From positions 1-64,000 of the forward strand of contig CBFHQJ010000009.1 in the NCBI GenBank assembly GCA_965657795.1: a stretch of DNA of 64,000 nucleotides, given 5' to 3'. This DNA is from SW10 sp965657795. GTDB lineage: Bacteria > Verrucomicrobiota > Verrucomicrobiia > Verrucomicrobiales > Akkermansiaceae. This document shows positions 46,096-54,869 of this stretch, piece after piece (the stretch's first letter is position 1; every line of letters begins with the position of its first letter). A program made the position numbers and the translations under genes. The notes below the pieces were generated by a model that was not told the origin of the DNA, ran no database searches, and was given only the letters and a program-made list of their open reading frames with translations.

Positions 46096-46575
46096 CTAGT
46101 TCCCGGCAGCACGATCCAAGGCTTCAATGGCAATCTCCGGCGAGATTAATTCAGGTAAGATGATTGGCTCCCCTTCCACTCCCGCAGGTAAAACGACACT
46201 TTTTGGCAATACGACACCACCGTATTTCTTGAGCTCCTCTTCAGTTTTGAAATCCCTCTCAGAGTAGTCAGCCTTAATTAGGACAACGCGATGCTCCGCA
46301 AGCTTATCTAATAATGCGTCATTCTGGAAAAGTCTCTGTTCGTTAACAAAAGTTGTGGCATCCCAATTCACCGTAAACAGAAGTAAAACCAGCTCACCCT
46401 CCGCGCGCTTCGCTTCCACCAAACCAGGCTCCCAGGCAATCCATTCCACCTCGTAGGGCGGCAGACAATGAGGCTGTTTCAAGTGTACCAGCTTCTCCCC
46501 CATGAGATCGAGATTCGTCCACATGGCGACGACCACGGCCAAGAGGCCCGCCACCATGAATGGGAAAAAACTCAT
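46096..46575 (-). CDS. Membrane-anchored thioredoxin-like protein with a degenerate active site
   Basis: A 159-residue protein: an N-terminal anchor (FPFMVAGLLAVVVAMW, 5-19) and one thioredoxin-fold domain (about 45-159). It aligns along its whole domain with the C-terminal domain of the DsbD-type gene just upstream (WEPGLVEAKRAEGELVLLLF against the equivalent YPGIVEQSRSKKRIIWVDY). The active-site motif that should read WCxxC reads W71-D-A-T-T-F, so both catalytic cysteines are gone and C37 is the only cysteine. It cannot be a thiol oxidoreductase by the usual mechanism. It is 11 bases after the upstream stop, with an AAGG site in front of its ATG, so it is certainly co-transcribed. A structural or chaperone-like partner role is inference. 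Confidence 0.75.
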   Translation of the reverse strand: MSFFPFMVAGLLAVVVAMWTNLDLMGEKLVHLKQPHCLPPYEVEWIAWEPGLVEAKRAEGELVLLLFTVNWDATTFVNEQRLFQNDALLDKLAEHRVVLIKADYSERDFKTEEELKKYGGVVLPKSVVLPAGVEGEPIILPELISPEIAIEALDRAAGN

Positions 46576-46586
46576 CGTTCGGCCTT

Positions 46587-48818
46587 CTACTCGTCCACAT
46601 CCTTGCTCAAGGCCACCGCTTCCTCGAGGGCTTGCAAGGCATCGTTCGCATTGATGATTTCCGGCATGACAATGATCGGAGCATTGGGATCAGCCGGCAC
46701 CACCAAATTCACCGGCAGGTTGGCGCGACCATAACGCTTGAGATCATCGTTGATCGACTGAAGTTTGTCGGTGTTGTCAGCTTTGATAAGAAGGACATCC
46801 AACTCTTCCAAACGATCGAGAACTTTTTGATTCGAGAACACACGGCCCTCGTTCACTTTGCAAGTCGCTCACCAATCGGCGGTGTAATCCACCCAGATAA
46901 TTCGTTTCTTCGAGCGCGATTGCTCCACGATTCCGGGATACCACTCATTCCAGGCCAAGCCCGGCTCGGGTGGCTTCGCCGTCGAGTAGGCCCAAGCGAG
47001 GCCTCCCACCGTCATCACGCCCGCCAGGCCGAAGCCCGTCACGAAACGCTTGGTTTGGGCAACCGCCTGATTGCCATAGCGACCATAAATATAGACCCCG
47101 AGTCCAATCAAGCAGAGGGCGAAGAGGAAGACGTTGAAATGATCGTCGCCGACCAGCTTGAGGTAGCCCTTCATGAAGAAAACCGCCGTCGCAAAAACAA
47201 AGAAGGCCATGACCTGTTTAAAGGTCTCCATCCAGGCTCCCGGGCGGGGCAGCTTTTTAATGAGCGCAGGAAAAAAGGACAACACGATGTAAGGTGAGGC
47301 GATCCCGAGTCCAAAGACGGTAAAGACCGCGAACTGAATCGCTTTACTATCTTGTGAAAGCGCAAAGGCCATCACCGCACCAAGAAAAGGACCGGAACAA
47401 GGAGTGGCCACCAAAGTAGTCAGCACTCCCGAGAAGAATGAACCGGAATAGCCTTTCTTCGCCTGCAGATCTCCGCCCACACTCGTCATGCTGGTGCCGA
47501 TTTCGAAGACTCCGTAAAGATTCAGCCCCATCAGGAAGAAGACGATAATCATCGTTCCCAGGAAAACGGGATTGGCCAATTGCTGGCCCCAGTCCAGTTC
47601 GAGGGAAATGATGAAGGCCGCAAGGATCCACATGGTGATTAGGAGACCGAGACCAAAAACAAGCCCGTGCACTTTGATCTTGTCCTCATCTTCACCGGCT
47701 TGCGAGACGAAGCCCATGATCTTGAGACCCAACACCGGAAAGACACAGGGCATCAGGTTCAGAATCAAACCTCCAAGAAAAACCAGCCCGAGCGATGAAA
47801 GGAAGGTCACTTCCTCTTCTTTCGCACCACCAAGAAGGACGACCTCGGGACGGGCATCGACATCGTAAAGCTCCAACCCCGCCTCGCGGTCCTCTTTGGA
47901 TGCTCTGATAATCTTCTCACCAACTCCGCCTGCCTGGACATCCGCATCGGGAATAAAAGGCGCAGACACGTTTACCCCAATCGGACCGTAATCCGTCTGC
48001 ACGATCAGAAGACCGGACAAGGTCTCTTGAACTTTTCCCGCAGAAATGAAGAGCTCCTCGTTTCCTTCATTTCGATTGAGAGTGAGGAGGATCTCCGAGT
48101 CACCGATTTCCACCTCTTGGTCGACTTGCGAATCAATCTGCTGATCGGTCGAGAAAAAGTAGACCGGTTCGCTCAAGTCCATCCCTTCCGGAAAAATCGC
48201 TCTCAACGTGATTACGTTACTTTTCTCGGTCGCAAGGAAACCCCACGCCGAGCTGTCAGCCGGCAATTTCTCTCCCGCTTCTTGAAAGAAATCCTCATCG
48301 GCCTCCACCATCACGGTCTCCTCGCCTGTTTTAATCGTGAACGAGAAATCCTTGTCGCCAAGAATGCAGGTCTCATCGCATTCCTGCCAATTAAAGTTCC
48401 CCTTGATGGTGACCTCCTTGCCTGCCTCAAGATTCTCATCGACCACGATCTCGGCCATGAAAGTCACCTTGCCCTCATAGCCATAACCCACCGTTTCAAC
48501 TCCGGTCGATTTCGAGGTAAAGGCTTTGGGCAGAGGAAATTCCAATTCGCGCGCCGTGAATCCATCAGGAAGCTCCCACTCGACGGCCGGAGGGTCACCA
48601 ATGGTTCCGGCATTTTTAAAGTATGCGTGGAACTTGGGCTGAAGATCCAAGGTGAAGGCGACATGAAAGTAGTCGCCCGGCGCAATCTGGCTCGCCTCGG
48701 GCCTGATCGTCGCCGTGGTCTCCGCAGCTAAAAACGCCGAATCGCCGAAGGGATCTTGCGCGGAAGCAAGAGGCGCCATGAGCGTCAGCAGGATAAATGT
48801 GAAAAATCGATGCTTCAT
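46587..48818 (-). CDS. dsbD: DsbD-type thiol:disulfide interchange protein, candidate selenoprotein (in-frame TGA at the CxxC site)
   Basis: Signal peptide MKHRFFTFILLTLMAPLASA starts at 48818; a Met at 48839 is an alternative. Domains: nDsbD-like periplasmic domain (20-340, with Cys pair C147/C151 in WQECDETCIL), the transmembrane electron-transfer domain (341-610, conserved Cys C358 in NLMPCVFP and C474 in VATPCSGP), and a C-terminal thioredoxin domain (615-743). The reading frame meets TGA at 46871-46869, codon 650, exactly where the first Cys of WCxxC belongs (W649-TGA-A-T-C653-K), then continues with normal thioredoxin sequence to a stop at 46587. Translated with selenocysteine the protein is 743 residues with a UATC active site. 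If read as a stop, the thioredoxin domain is lost. The gene is divergent from the glycosidase/GT2 gene and leads the thioredoxin-like gene. Confidence 0.8.
46833..46851 (-). promoter_or_regulatory. Candidate bacterial SECIS hairpin downstream of the TGA
   Basis: In the mRNA, 17 bases after the UGA, CGAG (46851-46848) pairs with CUCG (46836-46833). Two G-U pairs can extend the stem, leaving loop CCGUGUG; with the four-base stem the apical loop begins GG. The distance to the loop and a G at its start fit what is recalled of bacterial SECIS elements, but the stem is short and such hairpins arise by chance. Confidence 0.35.
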
Positions 48819-48983
48819 TGAATTCGCTGGATTGTCCATTGGAGCGAAGCAGTAGCGAGTTTCTTCCCGATTTTTTTGACAAAGTGAGCGATCAATCGAG
48901 AGGATTCCCCTTCTAAGACGGTAATTTTCCTCTCAACTCACTCCAAACTGGAGCCTTAAGGAATCTTCCTCCAATCTCACCCC

Positions 48984-51074
48984 ATGCGACTAACAGTGCA
49001 CGGCAAACATTTCCATCTCGATGGAAAGCCGCACTTTTTGCGTACCGTCACCTACGGCCCATTCCCGGAAAATTCGGGTCATTCGCCGGAAACCGACTTC
49101 CCGAAAATCCGCGCAGCCGAATTTGATTCGATCCGGATTTATAAGCTCCCGGATCGCCACCTCCTCGACCACGCCGCTCAAAACGACCTCGTCGTCATTG
49201 CCACCCACGCCTGGGGCCACGGTTGCGATTTCATCACCGAGAATCCCGATCTCCTCCATCAGGCCCGACGCGATCTCGCGGCCTGGCTTGGCCTCCACCA
49301 AGACCACCCCGGCCTCGGCGCGGTGCTCGTCGGAAACGAGATTCCTTCCGATATGACCCGCTGGATGACTCCCTGGAAGGTCAACCAAGCGCTCGACGGC
49401 CTTATCCGCACCTGCCAAAAAATAGCTTCGGGAATCCCGGTCGGCTACGCCAACTTCCCTACCACCGAATACCTTGAGCCACCCTCGGCCGACTTCACCG
49501 CTTTCAATATCTACCTTGAAGACGGTGAAGCGCTCGAAAGTTACCTCCCCAGACTTCACCACCTCGCCGGCGACCGACCCGTTTATCTCACCGAATTCGG
49601 TCTCGATACCACCCGTAACCCGGAGGAAGCGCAGGCCACCCTCCTGCCCGCTGCGCTAAAATCCACCCGCGCCGCCGGACTTGCCGGAGCCACCCTCTAC
49701 GCCTGGTCGGACCACTGGCTCAACAACGGCCGCGTCATGGAAGATTGGTCCTTCGGACTTCTCCGTCGCGACGGCTCGGAAAAGCCCGCCCTCCCGGCCC
49801 TTCGAAAACTTGATCTCCCTTCTCCACTTCCGGACGATCCTCCCCGCTTCTCCGTCATCATCTGCACCCGCAACGGTGCCGACCGACTCGAGGCCTGCCT
49901 TGAGGCCTGTCGAAACATCGACTACCCGGACTTCGAAATCATTGTCGTCAACGACGGCTCGACCGATGGCACCGCCGGACTTTTGGACGAGCAAAAAGAA
50001 ATTCGCACCTTTCACCTCAAACATTCCGGCCTTTCCGCCGCACGCAACCACGGGGCAGAAAAAGCCACCGGCGAAATCCTTGCTTTCACCGACGACGACT
50101 GCCGCCCCGACGAGCAGTGGCTCACCTGGCTGGCCCGCGCCTATGCGGAATCAGAACATGCCGCCATCGGCGGACCAAACCTCGCCCCCCGGCCCGATTC
50201 CCTCGCGCTCGCTCTCACCACCGCCGCACCCGGAGCCCCCACCCACGTCATGATCGATGACCTCACCGCCGAGCACCTCCCCGGTTGTCATCTCTCCGTC
50301 AAAAAATCCGCTTTTGAGAAAATCGACGGGTTCGACCCCATCTTCCACACCGCCGGGGACGATGTCGACTTCTGCTGGCGACTCCGCGAGGCCGGTTTCA
50401 CCCTCGGCTTCTCCGGAGCGTCCTTCGTCTGGCACCACCGCCGCGCCACCCCCTGGAAGTATCTTAAACAACAGATGGGCTACGGTCGCGCCGAAGCCCT
50501 CCTCTTTAAAAAACATCCCCATCGCTTTTCCGAAGGCGGAATCCGATGGGAAGGCTTCGTCTATCGGGGAGTCGCCCTCGGCATCGAGCCCGGCGACTTC
50601 ATCTACTCCGGTCCCACCGGCGAAGCGCCTTACCAATCCGTCGGCAAAATGCTCCGCCAACCCATGCGCGGACTTCATCCTGATTTCGATACCCCGCTCG
50701 CCCGTTCGCTTCTCTCGTGTCTCAGCTGGCTTCAGAGGTACCTCCGTCATTGGAAGCGCAAGCAAGACGGCGGCCCATCCGCTCGCGCAGAATGGCCCGA
50801 ACCATTCGCAGGCCATTCATCAAATGTGACAGGTCCCACCTTAATCAACTCGAACGGTCTCGGCAGACACGAACTCTACCGCCATCTTCTCGCTTTTGGA
50901 TGGCAACCTTGTTCCGACCCCGACTTCGATCTCCAACGCGGCTCCTGCAAGCTTCTTGCTGCCACCGAACAGACCGGCACCCCGGTCAATCGCACTTTTA
51001 TCTCGCTCACCACGCCCGCCAACGACTTGACGGCACTCAGCAAGGAGGCTGGATTCTCGATCTCCACCCATTGA
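48984..51074 (+). CDS. Glycosidase-like TIM barrel fused to a family 2 glycosyltransferase
   Basis: A 696-residue cytoplasmic protein without a signal peptide or membrane span. Residues 1-280 look like a clan-A glycoside hydrolase barrel: two Glu at the expected strand ends are E119 in LVGNEIPSD and E204 in VYLTEFGLD, with a Trp-rich region YAWSDHW near 239-245. Residues 285-560 are a GT2/GT-A domain: FSVIICTRNGADRLE opens it, VNDGSTDGT is at 322-330, the DxD region is FTDDDCRPDE (368-377), and GDDVDFCWRLR carries the acceptor-side acid. A C-terminal region of about 135 residues follows. Such enzymes make or remodel polysaccharide or glycolipid. The barrel may be an inactive binding domain or act on the GT2 product. 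Its promoter is shared with the DsbD gene (145-base gap). Confidence 0.8.
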   Translation: MRLTVHGKHFHLDGKPHFLRTVTYGPFPENSGHSPETDFPKIRAAEFDSIRIYKLPDRHLLDHAAQNDLVVIATHAWGHGCDFITENPDLLHQARRDLAAWLGLHQDHPGLGAVLVGNEIPSDMTRWMTPWKVNQALDGLIRTCQKIASGIPVGYANFPTTEYLEPPSADFTAFNIYLEDGEALESYLPRLHHLAGDRPVYLTEFGLDTTRNPEEAQATLLPAALKSTRAAGLAGATLYAWSDHWLNNGRVMEDWSFGLLRRDGSEKPALPALRKLDLPSPLPDDPPRFSVIICTRNGADRLEACLEACRNIDYPDFEIIVVNDGSTDGTAGLLDEQKEIRTFHLKHSGLSAARNHGAEKATGEILAFTDDDCRPDEQWLTWLARAYAESEHAAIGGPNLAPRPDSLALALTTAAPGAPTHVMIDDLTAEHLPGCHLSVKKSAFEKIDGFDPIFHTAGDDVDFCWRLREAGFTLGFSGASFVWHHRRATPWKYLKQQMGYGRAEALLFKKHPHRFSEGGIRWEGFVYRGVALGIEPGDFIYSGPTGEAPYQSVGKMLRQPMRGLHPDFDTPLARSLLSCLSWLQRYLRHWKRKQDGGPSARAEWPEPFAGHSSNVTGPTLINSNGLGRHELYRHLLAFGWQPCSDPDFDLQRGSCKLLAATEQTGTPVNRTFISLTTPANDLTALSKEAGFSISTH

Positions 51075-51326
51075 TACCGCGTTTGCGAGATTTGAGCTTG
51101 TCCATGAACGGGTTGCTTGGTCCATGGCACAAATTTTGCTGCGACAGCGGGGCCGGGTGAGAACCTGGCAAACGGATCGCCTAACATCCGGGTAAATCGA
51201 AGCCAGGAAACCACCAAAGACCCTACCCATCAACGGGCAGGAAAGTCAGAAACCTTTCCTTTGGAATTGAAAAATTCCCGCAATATCTATTCCTAAAGGT
51301 TAATAAAAACCAAAAAAATCATCAAG

Positions 51327-52268
51327 ATGAAGATACAACCCAACAAGAACTCAATCATTTGCGCCCTGGCCAGTGTCATTGGCTTCACTGGATCAGCCTC
51401 TGCAACCCTCCTGATTTACGAGCCATTTGATTACGCCCAGACCGAGGCAATCAACAACGGAGCCTATCTGGGTGACGGAAATCAAAGCGGGGCACTCGGT
51501 CTCGGCACGTGGTCCCAACGTGACAATCCGGGAAATGTCCCACCGATCAACGAAGCCGACGTTGCGGACGGAGGCTTGTCATTCACAGATGGCGGCGGCA
51601 ACGCATTGCCGACCGCTGGCAATGCCTGGGTCCGGAGAAACCGGGTGGGACAAATTGCCACCAGTACCCCGGTCGTTGCCAATGGGTTAACCGCCGACAA
51701 TTCGACGATCTGGATGACCTTCCTCTATCAAGACCTTGGTTTCAGCGGTCCGGACTTTGGGATCGGCTTGAGCTCGGAAAATATGATTGGCAATGACAAC
51801 CAAACCCTCGCAGCTGCTGGTTTTGGTGTTGGTTTCGGGATCAACAGTGTCGGGGGACCGGCACGGAGTATCAGCGCTCTTTATTACGACAATTCCGCGG
51901 ATTTCACCCGCGTCACTGAAACAACCTCCACTTTCAACGGTCCCAACGCGAGCGACATTTTCCTTCTGGCGATGAAGGTGGAATGGAATCCCGATGGAAC
52001 GGATGATGTGATTTCCGTTTACAACGTCACCGATCTCACCACCGAGCCCACCTCGCCTCTCGCCACCGCAACTGTCGACCTGTCCCAGGCCGAGCAGAAT
52101 TCGCTGGACGTGTTCAACATCAGTGAGACACAGGTTGCATTTGTGGATGAAATTCGCGTTGCCACCACCTTCGAAGACGCCGTCGGCGCCACCGTGATCC
52201 CCGAGCCATCTTCCTTTCTCCTCGGAGCGCTTAGCGGACTTTTGGCACTTCGCCGCCGCAGAAAATAA
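51327..52268 (+). CDS. PEP-CTERM sorted secreted protein
   Basis: A 313-residue protein with signal peptide MKIQPNKNSIICALASVIGF, continuing TGSASA. A single beta-rich domain (27-285) begins LLIYEPFDYAQTEAINNGAY and contains STIWMTFLYQDLGFSGPDFG. The C-terminus is a clear PEP-CTERM signal: VIPEPSSFLLGALSG then a hydrophobic stretch and RRRRK. Such tails are recognised by exosortase, which attaches or releases the protein at the cell surface. No exosortase gene is in the window. The next gene is a tandem paralogue 18 bases on. Confidence 0.9.
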   Translation: MKIQPNKNSIICALASVIGFTGSASATLLIYEPFDYAQTEAINNGAYLGDGNQSGALGLGTWSQRDNPGNVPPINEADVADGGLSFTDGGGNALPTAGNAWVRRNRVGQIATSTPVVANGLTADNSTIWMTFLYQDLGFSGPDFGIGLSSENMIGNDNQTLAAAGFGVGFGINSVGGPARSISALYYDNSADFTRVTETTSTFNGPNASDIFLLAMKVEWNPDGTDDVISVYNVTDLTTEPTSPLATATVDLSQAEQNSLDVFNISETQVAFVDEIRVATTFEDAVGATVIPEPSSFLLGALSGLLALRRRRK

Positions 52269-52286
52269 CCAACCCAAATTCTCGTC

Positions 52287-53414
52287 ATGAAACACTCGCT
52301 CATCGCAACCATCTTCGGAGGGCTTGCTTACCCGGCGTCCGCCGACCTCTTGATTTACGAACCTTTCGAATACGACTCAACGGCCGAAATCAACGCAAAC
52401 GGGTTCTTCGGAGACGGTAACCAGGCCGGGGGATTCGGACTCGGAGTATGGGGTCAGATTTCAAATGGAGCAGTTGGGACCCCGGCTGCCCCACCGAACA
52501 ATGAGGGAGATGTTGCCGACGAGGGAGTCACTTTCACTGACGCCGGCGGCAACGAACTTCCAGTTGCCGGAAATGCCTACGAACGCCGGAACCGGGTTGG
52601 CCAGGTCGCCTGCTTTTCTCCAATCGATGCCGCAGCCACGGCAGGACTGACCGCTGACAATTCGACGATGTGGATGACCTTCCTTTTCGAGGACTTTGGC
52701 TTCAGCGGTCCTGACTTTGGGATCGGTCTTCACTCCGAGAAGATGATCGGAAACGACAACCAGGACCTCGAAGCCCCTGGCTTCGGCGTTGGGTTTGGAA
52801 TCGTTTCCAGCGGAGGTCAGGCTCGTAACATCGGCACTGCGGTCTACGACAACACGGTAAACTTTACGCGTCAATTCGAGGCTGAGCCTACCTTCAACGG
52901 GCCCGCGGCCAGTGATGTCTTCCTTTTGGCAATGAAAGTGAATTGGAATCCAGCCGGCACACCGGATGAGATTTTCGTCTTCATCATCGACGATCTGACC
53001 ACCGAACCGGACGAGGCCGACGCTCTTGCCAGCGACACCTTCGATTTCGACCTCGACACCCAGCAGTCGCTCGACGTTTTCAACTTCAGTGACACCCAGG
53101 TCGGTTACGTGGACGAGATTCGTGTTGGAACTACCTTTGGAGATGTTGTTGGCGGAACCATTGTCGGTTCCGGCCCTCCCGCGATCACGGCAATCAACTA
53201 CACCCCGGGTGATAGCTCGGTGACCCTGACCTGGAATTCCACCGAAGCGGCCACTTACGCTGTTAGATATTCCACCGATCTGGAGAATTGGGATTTCGAT
53301 CTCGATGACGGAATCATCGGCGAAGTAGGAGAGATCACTTCGGCTACCTTTGATCTTTCCGAATTTGGTATCGAAAATGAGACCAAACTATTCTTCCGGG
53401 TCGAAGAGCAATAG
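52287..53414 (+). CDS. Secreted paralogue of the upstream PEP-CTERM protein, with a different C-terminal domain
   Basis: A 375-residue protein. Leader MKHSLIATIFGGLAYPASAD is followed by the same beta domain as its neighbour (LLIYEPFEYDSTAEINANGF; STMWMTFLFEDFGFSGPDFG), about half identical by eye. Instead of a PEP-CTERM tail it ends with a domain of about 85 residues of the STDLxxW type (YAVRYSTDLENWDFDLDD) that terminates in LFFRVEEQ. So the duplication kept the body and exchanged the sorting domain. Function unknown; expected at the cell surface or outside. Confidence 0.85.
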   Translation: MKHSLIATIFGGLAYPASADLLIYEPFEYDSTAEINANGFFGDGNQAGGFGLGVWGQISNGAVGTPAAPPNNEGDVADEGVTFTDAGGNELPVAGNAYERRNRVGQVACFSPIDAAATAGLTADNSTMWMTFLFEDFGFSGPDFGIGLHSEKMIGNDNQDLEAPGFGVGFGIVSSGGQARNIGTAVYDNTVNFTRQFEAEPTFNGPAASDVFLLAMKVNWNPAGTPDEIFVFIIDDLTTEPDEADALASDTFDFDLDTQQSLDVFNFSDTQVGYVDEIRVGTTFGDVVGGTIVGSGPPAITAINYTPGDSSVTLTWNSTEAATYAVRYSTDLENWDFDLDDGIIGEVGEITSATFDLSEFGIENETKLFFRVEEQ

Positions 53415-53572
53415 CGTCGAAGACTGATTGGATCTGGAAACCTTCCGGATCCATTTCACAAAGGAATTTCAACAAAAGAGAGTTGTGGTGCATTTGCCAT
53501 AGCTCTCTTTTTTTTGCGCACGCGCCAGCAAAGCGCAATTGCCAGAACAGCGTCCCACACTATGTTCCGGAG

Positions 53573-54856
53573 ATGAAGCCGATCTTCTTCCTTTTCTGTA
53601 CCATTATCTCAGCTCTCGCCGGAGAATGGACCGTTCCGCTCGCGGGGAACGCCTACCGCACCGCTCCGGACTCCGGAAGTGGCATCAATCGCGCAGGTAA
53701 TTTGGTTTGGTCCAACCCCGAGGACGTGCACTCCGTTTATGTCCATGTGGACCAAGCCGCCACTTTCACCGTTAGTCTCCGTGGAGCGGCTTCTTCCCCG
53801 GTCCGATGGAAGCTATCGGCAGCCAAGCAGACCTTTGAGATCGATGGCAACGGTGCGGAAGCGAAAGAATATCCTGTCGGCAAAATCAAGGTCACCAAGC
53901 CGGGCTATCTGAAACTGGACCTTTCCGGCCTCAAAAAATCAGGGGCAAATTTCGGAGAGATCAGCGACTTGATCCTTCGTTCTGAAAAGGACGACCTGGA
54001 TTTGCACTATGTCAAATCCAATAAGGGCAACATGTTCTACTGGGGCCGCCGCGGTCCTTCCGTCCACCTCGGCTACCAGGTTCCGAAAGGAAAAAACATC
54101 GAATGGGCTTACAGCGAAATCACGGTTCCAGAAGGCGAGGATCCCATCGGCTCCTACTTCATGGCCAATGGCTTTGGTCAGGGCTACTTCGGCTTACAAG
54201 TCAAAAGCCCCACCGAACGTTGGGTTCTCTTCTCGGTCTGGAGCCCTTTTAAAACCAACAACCCCAACGCCATTCCCGAGAAGGATCGCGTTAACACGCT
54301 AGCCAAAGGCAAAGAGGTTCGCGCCCAAAAATTCGGCGGCGAGGGGTCCGGTGGACAAAGCTTTCTGAAGTATCCCTGGAAGGCCGGGAAAACCTACCGC
54401 TTCCTCACCCGCGTCCAACCCAACGACGACGAGACCACCGTTTACACCTCCTGGTTTGGCGACAAGGAGGCCAATGAGTGGAAGCTCATCGCCAGCTTCC
54501 GTCGACCACGAACCAAAGTGCACCTCACCGGATTTCATTCCTTCCTCGAGAACTTCTCAGTGAATTACGGTGCCGTGCAACGCCTCGCACATTATGGCAA
54601 CCAATGGGTCTGCGACACCGAAGGCATTTGGCACGAGATCACACGCGCGCGCTTTACCGCCGATGCCACCGCCCGCGGCGGCCACCGACTCGACTATGCC
54701 GGCGGAACCAAAGACGGAAACTTCTTCATGAAGAACGGCGGCTTCTTCGACGACCGGGTCAAGTTCGACCAATGGTTCGAAAAGCCGTCTAATCCTAAAA
54801 CGAAACCCGTCATCGACCTCGATAATTTGCCGAAGGGAGAGCCGGTCGGCAAATAA
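53573..54856 (+). CDS. DUF3472 (with DUF5077-like N-terminus) exported protein
   Basis: A 427-residue protein from MKPIFFLFCTIISALAGEWT; an upstream in-frame start at 53483 gives a cysteine-rich, non-leader extension and is rejected. An N-terminal sandwich (about 20-140, DUF5077-like: VHSVYVHVDQAATFTVSLRG) is followed by the DUF3472 domain (about 145-380; NMFYWGRRGPSVHLGYQVP, SYFMANGFGQGYFGLQVK, YRFLTRVQPND, TGFHSFLENF). These domains are frequent in exported polysaccharide-associated proteins of Bacteroidetes and Verrucomicrobia; no activity is established that I can name. Confidence 0.82.
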   Translation: MKPIFFLFCTIISALAGEWTVPLAGNAYRTAPDSGSGINRAGNLVWSNPEDVHSVYVHVDQAATFTVSLRGAASSPVRWKLSAAKQTFEIDGNGAEAKEYPVGKIKVTKPGYLKLDLSGLKKSGANFGEISDLILRSEKDDLDLHYVKSNKGNMFYWGRRGPSVHLGYQVPKGKNIEWAYSEITVPEGEDPIGSYFMANGFGQGYFGLQVKSPTERWVLFSVWSPFKTNNPNAIPEKDRVNTLAKGKEVRAQKFGGEGSGGQSFLKYPWKAGKTYRFLTRVQPNDDETTVYTSWFGDKEANEWKLIASFRRPRTKVHLTGFHSFLENFSVNYGAVQRLAHYGNQWVCDTEGIWHEITRARFTADATARGGHRLDYAGGTKDGNFFMKNGGFFDDRVKFDQWFEKPSNPKTKPVIDLDNLPKGEPVGK

Positions 54857-54869
54857 TCCTGCCTGGCAG

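Noticed and set aside
46560..47297. 245-codon plus-strand frame opposite the DsbD gene
   Set aside because: Antisense to conserved thioredoxin and membrane domains; no own homology visible.
46869..48839. Reading the DsbD gene as two separate proteins ending at the TGA
   Set aside because: The upstream piece would stop one residue before the catalytic Cys and the downstream piece lacks a start with a ribosome site; a continuous reading fits the family.
53425..53450. Imperfect hairpin GGATCTGGAA/TTCCGGATCC after the second tandem paralogue as a terminator
   Set aside because: The stem has a mismatch and no T tract follows, so it is not called.
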